From assembly GCF_003012745.1 (NCBI RefSeq), contig NZ_PXYK01000020.1, positions 1-64,000 of the forward strand: a DNA stretch of 64,000 bases, given 5' to 3'. Under the pieces are notes generated by a model. That model was given only the letters and a program-made list of their open reading frames with translations. It was not told where the DNA came from and made no database searches. The translations under genes and the position numbers were made by a program. The DNA comes from Kumtagia ephedrae. Its GTDB lineage: Bacteria; Pseudomonadota; Alphaproteobacteria; Rhizobiales; Rhizobiaceae. Positions 43,733 to 51,994 of this stretch are shown here, in pieces (position 1 is the first letter of the stretch; every line of letters starts with the position of its first letter).

Positions 43733-45109
43733 ATGCGTCCATTCGATCGCGAGAGCGTGTTTCTCGGCGAACTGTTCAGCGAGATCGCGCAACGCGGCCG
43801 CCGATTGCTATGGGGCGGCCAGTCGTCGGCTGCTCCGGCCGGTACGATCGGCGCGCTGGCGGCCAAGCTGATGTCGAGCCGCGGCGAGGCATCGGGCGTG
43901 GCGCTGGCGATGGAGTTGCTGAAGGCATGGCGGCAGCTCGACGATGGCGCTCGCCTCGAATGGTTCCGTACGCTCGCCGACCGGTTCGGGCCGGACGAGA
44001 AGCGCCTCGACGCCGCCGTCGAGGCCTGGCGCGGGACGCGCTCCGCCGAGGCCGCCTCGCATCTGGCGAGCGCCGCCGAGCCGCTGCGCCAGGAGTTGTT
44101 CCGCCGCATCAATCTGGCGCCGGGCGGCACCGCGACGCTGGTCGCCATGCGCGCCGGCCTGCTGCGGCATCTGGCCGATCATCCCGAACTCGAAGTGGTC
44201 GACCACGACTTCGTCCACCTGTTCGGCTCCTGGTTCAACCGCGGCTTCCTGCTGATGACCAGGATCGACTGGTCGTCGCCCGCGCACATCCTGGAGAAGA
44301 TCATCCGCTACGAGGCGGTGCACGAGATTCATGACTGGGACGATTTGCGCCGGCGCCTGCAGCCTGCGGACCGCCGCTGCTTCGCCTTCGTCCACCCGCA
44401 GATGCCCGACGAGCCGCTGATCTTCGTCGAGGTGGCGCTGACCACCGGCATTCCCGGCCGGATCGACGGGCTGCTGGCGCGCGACCGCGAACCGATCGAT
44501 CCGGGTGCGGCCGATACGGCGGTGTTCTATTCCATTTCCAACACCCAGCGCGGCCTGCGGGGAATCTCCTTCGGCAGCTTCCTGATCAAGCAGGTGGTCG
44601 AGGATATCGTGCGCGACCTGCCCAATTTGCGCAGCTTCGTCACGCTGTCGCCGCTGCCGGGTTTCGCCGACTGGCTCGGCGAGCGGTTCCGCGACGAAGC
44701 GTATGATCGCGACGGACCGCTCCACCTGCTCGAACGGCCGGACTGGTCCGAGGACGCCGCGGCACGCGACGCCATCGAGCCGGTTCTGGCCGCGGCGGTC
44801 GCCGTCTATCTTACGGAGACGAAGGACGCCGCCGGCCGGCCGCTCGACCCGGTCGCCCGCTTCCATCTCGGCAACGGCGCCCGCCTGGAACGCATCAACG
44901 TCCATGCCGATCTTTCGCCCAAGGGCCTCACGCAGTCGCACGGCGTCATGGTCAACTATCTCTACGACCTGTCCTCCATCGAAGCCCATCACGAGGCCTA
45001 TGCTAACAAGGGCGAGGTGGCGATGTCGCGGGCGGTGCGAAGGTTGCTGTCGGCGGAGCGGCCTGTCGGCAACGGGCAGCGTGCCCAGCGCGTGACGGCT
45101 TCCTCATGA
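43733..45109 (+). CDS. Malonyl-CoA decarboxylase
   Basis: This 458-residue enzyme converts malonyl-CoA to acetyl-CoA and CO2. The family is recognised from an N-terminal helical domain (residues about 1-120) and the GNAT-like catalytic domain: LFGSWFNRGFLLMTRIDWSSPAHILEKII, then FVHPQMPDEPLIFVEVALTTG, VFYSISNTQRGLRGISFGSFLIKQVV, FVTLSPLPGFADWL, and the late FHLGNGARLERINVHADLSPKG with SHGVMVNYLYDL. ATG 43733 is chosen over an in-frame TTG at 43661. The malonyl-CoA synthetase gene follows after a repeat element, as in matAB malonate operons. No malonate transporter (MatC) or GntR regulator is nearby. Confidence 0.93.
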   Translation: MRPFDRESVFLGELFSEIAQRGRRLLWGGQSSAAPAGTIGALAAKLMSSRGEASGVALAMELLKAWRQLDDGARLEWFRTLADRFGPDEKRLDAAVEAWRGTRSAEAASHLASAAEPLRQELFRRINLAPGGTATLVAMRAGLLRHLADHPELEVVDHDFVHLFGSWFNRGFLLMTRIDWSSPAHILEKIIRYEAVHEIHDWDDLRRRLQPADRRCFAFVHPQMPDEPLIFVEVALTTGIPGRIDGLLARDREPIDPGAADTAVFYSISNTQRGLRGISFGSFLIKQVVEDIVRDLPNLRSFVTLSPLPGFADWLGERFRDEAYDRDGPLHLLERPDWSEDAAARDAIEPVLAAAVAVYLTETKDAAGRPLDPVARFHLGNGARLERINVHADLSPKGLTQSHGVMVNYLYDLSSIEAHHEAYANKGEVAMSRAVRRLLSAERPVGNGQRAQRVTASS

Positions 45110-45142
45110 GCAGGAAACAGCGGGATCATCGTTTGAAGGGAT

Positions 45143-45285
45143 CACCCCCACCCCTAGCCCCTCCCCACAAGGGGGAGGGGAATCCTGCCACGGCACGGTC
45201 AAGCACCGATCGTTGCGGATCTAGCGTGGCCTGGCGGTCGCAAAGTCCCCCTCCCCCTTGTGGGGAGGGGTTAGGGGTGGGGGTG
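45143..45285. repeat. Inverted-repeat element, family A, copy 5, with inverted flanks
   Basis: This 143-bp element has 40-bp arms at 45143-45182 and 45246-45285, between the malonyl-CoA decarboxylase and synthetase genes. The flanks extend the inverted repeat: 45133-45142 (TTGAAGGGAT) is complementary to 45286-45295, and 13 of 14 bases match if extended outward. The 276-base gap shows no other gene. Confidence 0.95.
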
Positions 45286-45385
45286 ATCCCTTCAAGCGAG
45301 TGCCCGCACCCCGACGCCACCGCCTCTTGCCAATCCCATCCGTGATCGATCAAACAAGCCAACCAACAGGGGACTGCGACGACAC

Positions 45386-46924
45386 ATGAGCTGGCTCTAT
45401 CAGGCGGATGCCTCGATAACCTCCCTGCCCGCGCTGGTGCGTGCCCGCACCGGCGGACTGGACAAGACCTTCATCCGCAACGCCGACGGCCGCGACTTCA
45501 GTTTCGCCGATTTCTGGACGCTGTCGGGCCGCATCGCCCGGGCGCTGGCCGAGGCCGGCGTGGAAAAAGGCGACCGCGTCGCCGTGCAGGTGGAGAAGAG
45601 CCCGGAAGTCATTGCGCTGTTCCTGGCCTGCGCCCGCGCCGGCGCGATATTCCTGCCGCTCAACACCGCCTACACGCTGGCCGAGCTCGACTATTTCGTT
45701 GGCGACGCCGAGCCGAAAATCATCGTCGTCGCCCCGGAGCGGGTGTCGGCCCTGGCTGACCTCGCGGCACGCCACAATGCGACGGTGCTCTCGCTCGGCG
45801 TCGCCGGCGACGGCACGATGATGGACGCGGCGAACGCCGGCGACGGCGCCTTCGCCGACGCGAAAATCGGCTGGGACGACCTGGTCGCCATCCTCTACAC
45901 CTCCGGCACCACCGGCCGCTCCAAGGGCGCCATGCTGACGCACGGGAACCTCGCCTCCAATGCGCTGGCGCTGGTCGACACCTGGCGCTTCACGTCCGGC
46001 GACACGCTGCTGCATGCCCTGCCCGTCTATCACACGCACGGGCTGTTCACGGCCACCAACACGCTGATGCTGTCGGGCGGCACCATGCTGTTCCGGCCGA
46101 AATTCGACGCCGACGAGGCGCTGCGCCTGCTGCCGCGGGCGACCGCCATGATGGGCGTGCCGACCTTCTACACGCGGCTGCTCCAGCATCCCGGCCTCAC
46201 CCGCGAGGCGACCGCGCATATGCGCCTCTTCGTCTCCGGCTCGGCGCCGCTTCTGGCCGAGACCCATGCCGAATTCGAGGCCCGCACCGGCCACGCCATC
46301 CTCGAGCGCTACGGCATGACCGAGACCAACATGAACACCTCCAATCCGTACGAGGGACCCCGCCTCGCCGGCACGGTCGGCAGGCCGCTGCCCGGCGTCG
46401 AGGTCCGCGTCACCGACCCGGCCAGCGCCGCGACGCTGCCGGCCGGCGAGGTCGGCATGATCGAGGTGCGCGGCCCCAACGTCTTCAGGGGCTACTGGCG
46501 CATGCCGGAAAAGACCGCGGAGGAGCTGCGCGCCGACGGCTTCTTCATCACCGGCGACCTCGGCCGCATCGGCGCCGACGGTTATGTCTCCATCGTCGGC
46601 CGCGGCAAGGACCTCATCATCACCGGCGGCTTCAACGTCTATCCCAAGGAGGTCGAGACCGAGATCGACCTGATCGAAGGCGTCATCGAATCCGCCGTCA
46701 TCGGCCTGCCGCACCGGGATTTCGGCGAGGGCGTGACCGCGGTCGTGGTGACGGACAAGGCCAGGGCCCCGAGCGAAGCAGCCATCCTTGCGCACCTGCA
46801 ATCACGCCTGGCGAAGTTCAAGCTGCCGAAGCGTGTTCTGTTCGTCGAGGACCTCCCGCGCAACGCCATGGGCAAGGTCCAGAAGGCGCTGATGCGCCAG
46901 ACCTATGCGGGGCTGTACGGGTAG
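45386..46924 (+). CDS. Malonyl-CoA synthetase (AMP-forming)
   Basis: This 512-residue acyl-CoA synthetase has the AMP-binding motif ILYTSGTTGRSKGAML near residues 170-185, the adenine-binding ERYGMTETNMNT, and the hinge GDLGRIGADGYVSIVGRGKDLI region followed by the C-terminal Lys in RNAMGKVQKAL. Sequence and position after malonyl-CoA decarboxylase point to MatB, which activates malonate with CoA and ATP. Other short dicarboxylates such as methylmalonate may be accepted. An AGGGGA site precedes the ATG. Confidence 0.9.
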   Translation: MSWLYQADASITSLPALVRARTGGLDKTFIRNADGRDFSFADFWTLSGRIARALAEAGVEKGDRVAVQVEKSPEVIALFLACARAGAIFLPLNTAYTLAELDYFVGDAEPKIIVVAPERVSALADLAARHNATVLSLGVAGDGTMMDAANAGDGAFADAKIGWDDLVAILYTSGTTGRSKGAMLTHGNLASNALALVDTWRFTSGDTLLHALPVYHTHGLFTATNTLMLSGGTMLFRPKFDADEALRLLPRATAMMGVPTFYTRLLQHPGLTREATAHMRLFVSGSAPLLAETHAEFEARTGHAILERYGMTETNMNTSNPYEGPRLAGTVGRPLPGVEVRVTDPASAATLPAGEVGMIEVRGPNVFRGYWRMPEKTAEELRADGFFITGDLGRIGADGYVSIVGRGKDLIITGGFNVYPKEVETEIDLIEGVIESAVIGLPHRDFGEGVTAVVVTDKARAPSEAAILAHLQSRLAKFKLPKRVLFVEDLPRNAMGKVQKALMRQTYAGLYG

Positions 46925-46987
46925 GGCTGTAAGGGTAGGATTGCGCACCTCGCCAATCGTTGCGGGGATCGCCTGGCCTGTGCAAAG

Positions 46988-47030
46988 CCCCCCTCTCCGT
47001 CTCGGGCGAAGCCCGAGACGGAGAGGGGGG
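46988..47030. repeat. Perfect 20-bp hairpin between convergent genes
   Basis: Arms at 46988-47007 and 47011-47030 are perfectly complementary with a three-base loop (GAA). The sequence CGAGACGGAGAGG recurs, slightly changed, near 51914-51930. It stands between the convergent malonyl-CoA synthetase and CoxG-like genes and may stop transcription from both sides, though no T-run follows. Confidence 0.8.
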
Positions 47031-47103
47031 TGCTTCAATAGATCGACGTTGAGGTTCCTCGTTTCAATCGATCAATGCCGAGACCGATATCGGCGCCCGC
47101 GCC

Positions 47104-47643
47104 TCAACTCCCCGAGCGCTTCAAATACGACTTCATCACCAGGCCGGCGACCTTGAGCGCGCTGAGCTCGTTCGCCGGCGCCGCCTCGCCCGCGCCGTCG
47201 GCGGAAAGCCGCGCCTCGACGTTCCTGACGAACTGGCCGATCAGCACATTGGCCGTCTCGGTGATGATGCCGGTACGGCCGAACTGGGCGATCGGGCCTG
47301 CGAGCTGCACGTCGGCGTCGATGTCGACGCGCGTCGCCTCGCCGGCCTCGCTCAGCCGGTAGTCCATCACCAGCTTCGAGCGGCTGCCACCCTTGCGGTC
47401 GAGGCCGCGCCCTTCGGCATGGCCCCTATGCGTCGCAGCGTCGGCGCTCACCTGCGCCTCACCCTCGAAGGAGGCGCCGAACGGCCCGAGCTTGATGCCC
47501 ACTTTGCCGGCAAAAAGCCCGTTGCCCTTGTCCTCGGTCAACTCCGCGCCCGGCATGCAGGCGGCCACGGCGGGAACGTCCTGGAACAGTTCCCAGACCA
47601 CGGCAAGCGGCCGGGCGACCTCGAAGGACTGACTGATCTTCAT
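47104..47643 (-). CDS. CoxG-like SRPBCC protein
   Basis: This 179-residue protein starts at ATG 47643 (MKISQSFEVARPLAVVWELFQDVPAVAACMPGAEL), the characteristic CoxG opening. It continues with FAGKVGIKLGPFGASFEGEAQV and ends in a short amphipathic C-terminal region with VAGLVMKSYLKR. CoxG anchors CO dehydrogenase to the membrane, and homologues accompany many Mo hydroxylases. Here it follows hyuB by 26 bases. It may serve the Mo hydroxylase 9 kb away, which links the two operons functionally. Confidence 0.88.
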   Translation of the reverse strand: MKISQSFEVARPLAVVWELFQDVPAVAACMPGAELTEDKGNGLFAGKVGIKLGPFGASFEGEAQVSADAATHRGHAEGRGLDRKGGSRSKLVMDYRLSEAGEATRVDIDADVQLAGPIAQFGRTGIITETANVLIGQFVRNVEARLSADGAGEAAPANELSALKVAGLVMKSYLKRSGS

Positions 47644-47669
47644 GCCAAGCTCCCGGACCTGCGATCGAT

Positions 47670-49562
47670 TCAGACGACCGGCTTTGCGTACCAGCCGGCG
47701 TCCGGATCGGTCCAGCCTTCCGGCCGGGAGATCTTGCCGGCCGCCTTCAGTTCCTCGAAATACGGGCCGCGATCGAACATCGGCGGCGTGCCGCGCCCGG
47801 CCGCAAGCGCCGCACGCCGGGCCGCGCTCGCCGCCGCATCGGCCGCCCATTTGCGACCGCTCTTCGCCAGCACCACGCCGTAGTCGTCATGCGCGGACTC
47901 CGGCGACACCAGCCCTGCCTGCACGTCGGCCACCACCTTGTCGACGGGCCGCTGCAGCGGGTCGCCCCAGCCGCCGCCGCCGGTGGTCACGATGGTGATG
48001 GAGGAGCCGGCCTTGACCGTGACCGTGTCGCACATGCCGGGATGGCCGGTGTCGACACCGGCCTCGGACACCGACACCTGGTAGTTGGCGCCGGCCTTGC
48101 CGCCGTTGACGCCGTAGCAGCCGAGCAGCGAGCGGTCGGCATTGGAGATCAGCCGGCAGTCGCCCAGCATCTTTATCCGCTTGTCGTAGCCCAGCCCGCC
48201 GCGGTGGTAGCCCGGCCCGCCGGACCCCTGCTTCAGCCCCAGCCGCTCGACCAGGATGGGGTAGCGGGTTTCCGAGAACTCCGCCGGCAGGTTCTTCGAA
48301 TTCGGCACGATGTGCACCACGTCGGAGCCGTCCGCCCACGGCCTTCCCGGGCTGCCGCCGCCCAGCACCTCGCGGAACAGATAGAAATCCTGCTGCCTGT
48401 TGCCGCCGGTGACGCCCCAGATGCGGATGGTCTCGTGGTCGGCCGGCATGCGCCCTTCGGTCGCCTTGGACAGGCAGGCGGCGAACGAGCCCAGCGTGCG
48501 CAGCATCAGGAAGAAGCGCATGCCGGTCGGCTTGCCGAAAGTCGGCGTGATCAGCGTGCCCTTTTCCGGGAACACCACCTCGATGACGTCGAGCACGCCC
48601 TCGTTGGAATCGATCTCCGCCGCCCGTTCCGGCGACGCCGCAAGCGAGCGCAGCGTCGGCGCCAGCCATTTGCGGAAGTAGCGGCCCTCGGCCTCGTCGA
48701 GCGACCAGTTGATCGGGCCCTTGGCCTCCGGGTCGGTGCCGGTGAAGTCGAGCACGATCTTCTCCGGCGTCTTGATCATCCTGACACGCAACGCATGCAG
48801 GCGCGGCTCGTCGACGCCGTCGGCCTCGATATAGTCCTCGAAGTGATACTCGCCGTCCTTGATTCGCGGCAGGATCTCGCGCCGGAAGATCTCCGCGGTA
48901 TTCTTCAGGATCTGGTCGAACGCCGCCTCCAACGTTTCGATCCCGTAACGTTCCGCCAGCGTAACGATCCTTCTCGAGCCCAGCTTCGCCGCGCCGATCT
49001 CGGCGTCGAGGTCGCCCGCCAGGTGCTCGGACAGCCGCGAGTTGCGCACGATGATCCGGAACGCCGCCTCGTTCAGCTTGCCGCGCTCGTAGAGTTTTAT
49101 CGGCGGGATCAGCACGCCCTCCATCCAGCTGTCGGTGGCGTGCACCGGCAGGCTGCCCGGCACGGCGCCGCCGATGTCGTCGTGATGGCCGAACACCTGG
49201 CTGAAGCCGATCAGCCGCTCGCCGTGGAAGATCGGCACCGTCGTGCAGAGGTCCGGCACATGGCCGATGCCGCCGCAGGAATTGTACGGGTCGTTCCAGA
49301 AGAACACGTCGCCCGGAAAGATCTGGTCGGCGCCGAAATATTCGAACACCGGCTCGACGATCGCCGAATAGGAGCGGCCGGTCAGCTTGCGCCCCTTGGC
49401 GTCGAACAGCGCGACACGATAGTCGTGCTGGTCGCGGATCATCGGCGAGCGCGCGGTGCGCTCCACCGCCGCCTCGATCTCCAGCTCCGCCGCCCGGATG
49501 GTGCCGTGGATGACCTCGAGCTCGATCGGCCCGAGCATGGTCTGCCGCGTCTTGTCCAGCAT
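47670..49562 (-). CDS. ATP-dependent hydantoinase/oxoprolinase beta subunit (HyuB-like)
   Basis: This 630-residue HyuB-like subunit has family segments AELEIEAAVERTARSPMIRDQHDYRVALFD near the start, PGDVFFWNDPYNSCGGIGHVPD, and EGVLDVIEVVFPEKG in the centre, ending with a glycine-rich GGGGWGDP. With HyuA it should hydrolyse a cyclic amide such as a hydantoin, 5-oxoproline or lactam using ATP. It starts 12 bases after the hyuA stop. A 1253-residue antisense open frame covers both hyu genes and is an artefact of GC bias. Confidence 0.92.
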   Translation of the reverse strand: MLDKTRQTMLGPIELEVIHGTIRAAELEIEAAVERTARSPMIRDQHDYRVALFDAKGRKLTGRSYSAIVEPVFEYFGADQIFPGDVFFWNDPYNSCGGIGHVPDLCTTVPIFHGERLIGFSQVFGHHDDIGGAVPGSLPVHATDSWMEGVLIPPIKLYERGKLNEAAFRIIVRNSRLSEHLAGDLDAEIGAAKLGSRRIVTLAERYGIETLEAAFDQILKNTAEIFRREILPRIKDGEYHFEDYIEADGVDEPRLHALRVRMIKTPEKIVLDFTGTDPEAKGPINWSLDEAEGRYFRKWLAPTLRSLAASPERAAEIDSNEGVLDVIEVVFPEKGTLITPTFGKPTGMRFFLMLRTLGSFAACLSKATEGRMPADHETIRIWGVTGGNRQQDFYLFREVLGGGSPGRPWADGSDVVHIVPNSKNLPAEFSETRYPILVERLGLKQGSGGPGYHRGGLGYDKRIKMLGDCRLISNADRSLLGCYGVNGGKAGANYQVSVSEAGVDTGHPGMCDTVTVKAGSSITIVTTGGGGWGDPLQRPVDKVVADVQAGLVSPESAHDDYGVVLAKSGRKWAADAAASAARRAALAAGRGTPPMFDRGPYFEELKAAGKISRPEGWTDPDAGWYAKPVV

Positions 49563-49574
49563 GGTTTCCTCCGC

Positions 49575-51626
49575 TCAGCCGTTCTTTTCGAGGATGAGAT
49601 TGCCGTAGGCGTCGGCGCGCATGTCCCAGCCCGCCGGCACCACCACGGTCGAGCCGTATTCCTCCACGATCGCCGGCCCGGCGATCTGCTGGCCGACCGC
49701 CAGCTCGGTGCGCCGGTAGAGCGGGCAGTCGACCCAGCCTCCGGCGCGCCAGAACACCTTTCGGCGGCCGAACGGACTTGCCGCCACGCGCGTCGCCGCG
49801 TCCGGCTCGAGCGCCGGCCGGTGCTGCATGCCGATCGCCTGGACGCGCAGGTTGACCAGTTCCACGTCCTGCTCGCCCTCGTAGTGGAAGCCGAAGGTCT
49901 GGTCGTGGACGCGGTGGAAGTCCTTGAACATGTGGGCGACCGCGGCCTCGCCCGTGAGCCCGGCGGGGATGTCGACCTGCACCTCGTGGCCCTCGCCGAA
50001 ATAGCGCATGTCGGCGACGCGGCGCACCTCGATCTTTTCCTCGTCGATGCCCTCGGCGGCGATGTCGGCGATGCCGCCGCGCACCAGCTCGTCCCAGGCC
50101 GCCATGATCTCGGCCGTGTCCACCGACGACTGCCGGCGCACCAGCGTGCGGATGTAGTCGCGGCGCACGTCGGAGACGTGCAGGCCGAAGGCGCAGAGAT
50201 TGCCGGGGTTGGGCGGCGACACGATGGTGCGCACGTCGAGGAAGTCGGCGACTTCCGCCGCGAACAGGCCGCCGGCGCCGCCGAATGCGACCATGGCGTA
50301 GGCGCCGGGGTCGCGGCCGCGTGTCGTCGTCACCTGGCGGATGCCGAACACCTGGTTGACCGCGGCGATCTCCAGCGCACCCGCCGCCACCTCCTCGGCC
50401 GACATGTCGAACTCGGCGCCCAGCCGCTCATAGGCCTCGCGCGCCGCCTTGGCGTCGAGCTTGATGGCGCCGCCGATCAGCGCCGCCGGCAGCCGGCCGA
50501 GCGTGATCGCCGCGTCGGTGACGGTCGGCTTGCTGCCGCCCTTGCCGTAGCAGATCGGCCCCGGATCGGCGCCCGCGCTCCGCGGCCCGACCTTCAATTG
50601 GCCGTAGGGATCGGTCCAGGCGATCGATCCGCCGCCCGAGCCGACCGTGACGATGTCGAGCATCGGCGTCTTCACCGGATAGCTCTCGATCATCGAGGCC
50701 GAGGTGTACATCGGCGTGTAGTTCTCGATGATGGCGACATCGGTCGAGGTGCCGCCGACGTCGATGGTGAGGATGTCCTTGTAGCCGGCGAGGTGCGCCA
50801 TGTGGATCGAGCCGAGGATGCCGGCGGCCGGCCCGGACAAGAGCATCGTCACCGGCTTCTCGCCGGCGGTCGAATGCTTCACCACGCCGCCGTTCGACTG
50901 CATGATCAGGAAGGGTATGTCGCCCGACCGCGAGCGGATGCGGTCGGCCGCGCTCTGCAGATAGGTCTTGCAGTAGGGTTTCACCAGGACGTCGATCAGC
51001 GTCGTCATCGCCCGCTCGTATTCGCGGTACTCCGGCAGCACGACCGACGACAGCGACACGAACACACCCGGGAAATGCTCCCTGATCAGGGCGCCGACGC
51101 GCTGCTCGTGGGCGTCGTTGGCGTAGGCATGCAGCAGGCACACCGCGATGCAGCGCACGCCGTCCTCGACCAGCTCGCGCACCGCTTCCAGCGTGCCTTC
51201 TTCGTCGAGCGGCTCCAGTTCTTCGCCGGCAAAGTTCATGCGGCCGCCGACCTCGCGCACCAGGTGGAGCGGCACCAGCCGCGGCGGCTTCACCCAGAAG
51301 AAGGAGTTGCCGTAGCCGTCCGGCACCGACTGCCGGGCGATCTCGATCATGTGGCGGAAGCCGCGGGTAACGATCAGCCCCAGCCCGTCGAACTTGTGCT
51401 CCAGCACGGCGTTGGTGGCCACCGTCGAGCCGTGCAGCAGCATGCCGACGTCGGCGTCGCTGCCGCCGACCTTGTCGAGCACGCGGCGGACGCCATCGAG
51501 CAGACCGACGCTGGGATCGGCCGGAGTGGACGGCGTCTTGACCGCGGTGATCCGCCCGGTCGCCTCGTCGATGGCGACCACGTCGGTGAACGTGCCGCCC
51601 GTGTCGATGGCAATCCGCAAGCCCAT
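49575..51626 (-). CDS. ATP-dependent hydantoinase/oxoprolinase alpha subunit (HyuA-like)
   Basis: This 683-residue actin-like ATPase subunit begins MGLRIAIDTGGTFTDVVAID, the phosphate-binding loop of the family. Further blocks are LLHGSTVATNAVLEHK, ILTIDVGGTSTDVAII, TVGSGGGSIAW and MVAFGGAGGLFAAEVA. ATG 51626 is chosen because GGAGGAGA lies directly upstream; the frame reads further to 51662. Members include N-methylhydantoinase, 5-oxoprolinase and caprolactamase, so a lactam or hydantoin substrate is expected. First gene of hyuA-hyuB-coxG, behind tandem candidate operators. Confidence 0.93.
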   Translation of the reverse strand: MGLRIAIDTGGTFTDVVAIDEATGRITAVKTPSTPADPSVGLLDGVRRVLDKVGGSDADVGMLLHGSTVATNAVLEHKFDGLGLIVTRGFRHMIEIARQSVPDGYGNSFFWVKPPRLVPLHLVREVGGRMNFAGEELEPLDEEGTLEAVRELVEDGVRCIAVCLLHAYANDAHEQRVGALIREHFPGVFVSLSSVVLPEYREYERAMTTLIDVLVKPYCKTYLQSAADRIRSRSGDIPFLIMQSNGGVVKHSTAGEKPVTMLLSGPAAGILGSIHMAHLAGYKDILTIDVGGTSTDVAIIENYTPMYTSASMIESYPVKTPMLDIVTVGSGGGSIAWTDPYGQLKVGPRSAGADPGPICYGKGGSKPTVTDAAITLGRLPAALIGGAIKLDAKAAREAYERLGAEFDMSAEEVAAGALEIAAVNQVFGIRQVTTTRGRDPGAYAMVAFGGAGGLFAAEVADFLDVRTIVSPPNPGNLCAFGLHVSDVRRDYIRTLVRRQSSVDTAEIMAAWDELVRGGIADIAAEGIDEEKIEVRRVADMRYFGEGHEVQVDIPAGLTGEAAVAHMFKDFHRVHDQTFGFHYEGEQDVELVNLRVQAIGMQHRPALEPDAATRVAASPFGRRKVFWRAGGWVDCPLYRRTELAVGQQIAGPAIVEEYGSTVVVPAGWDMRADAYGNLILEKNG

Positions 51627-51639
51627 CCGATCTCCTCCG

Positions 51640-51736
51640 TATCCATATAGTAGATATTGCATTCACATAATGCATATCGCTCGGAGGGAATCAAGCGCGA
51701 TTCCAGATGACGGATGCTGCATCCGGTATATGGATA
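51640..51736. promoter_or_regulatory. Tandem candidate operators upstream of hyuA
   Basis: Sites TATCCA-TATAG-TAGATA (51640-51656) and CATTCA-CATAA-TGCATA (51660-51676) are 20 bp apart and begin 14 bp upstream of the hyuA ATG. ATTCCA-GATGA-CGGATG (51700-51716) and CATCCG-GTATA-TGGATA (51720-51736) continue the same 20-bp register, with 51680 left empty. A small palindrome GGATGC-T-GCATCC is at 51712-51724. This is the densest set of the motif in the window. Confidence 0.6.
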
Positions 51737-51867
51737 CGAGTGATTGTCGGATGATCAAGCTGTCCGGAAGGCTTCGGCCGTGGAGGCTTCGCCTTCCTGC
51801 CGATCGAGACGCAGCTTCAATGGCTGATCAAGCTTGACCGATGATGCAGCGCTTCTCCAGCCCGGGT

Positions 51868-51936
51868 TCCTCGCCCCCACGCAGTGGGGGAGAGGTGGCG
51901 AGCCTGCAAGGCGAGACGGAGAGGGGTGCTGCCGAA
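51868..51936. repeat. Degenerate repeat remnant
   Basis: CCCCCACGCAGTGGGGG with a following GGCGAGACGGAGAGGGGTGCTG resembles parts of the 46988-47030 hairpin and common rhizobial intergenic repeats. It fills the region between the hyuA promoter and the quinone oxidoreductase stop. No gene was seen between 51740 and 51994. Confidence 0.5.
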
Positions 51937-51994
51937 CAATCCCAAAGGTCAGGGTTCAAAACCGCTGGCACAATGTTCCGGCGCCTGCCGGCGG

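Noticed and set aside
45106-45345. Small protein of 79 residues rich in Pro/Gly
   Set aside because: It is only the translation of a family A element; similar frames appear in every copy.
46988-47030. Classical rho-independent terminator
   Set aside because: The hairpin is strong but no T-run follows on either strand; kept as a repeat.
47889-51650. Plus-strand open frame of 1253 codons over hyuA/hyuB
   Set aside because: It is antisense to two clear family members and has low-complexity Arg/His/Asp-rich composition typical of GC-rich shadow frames. No family similarity.
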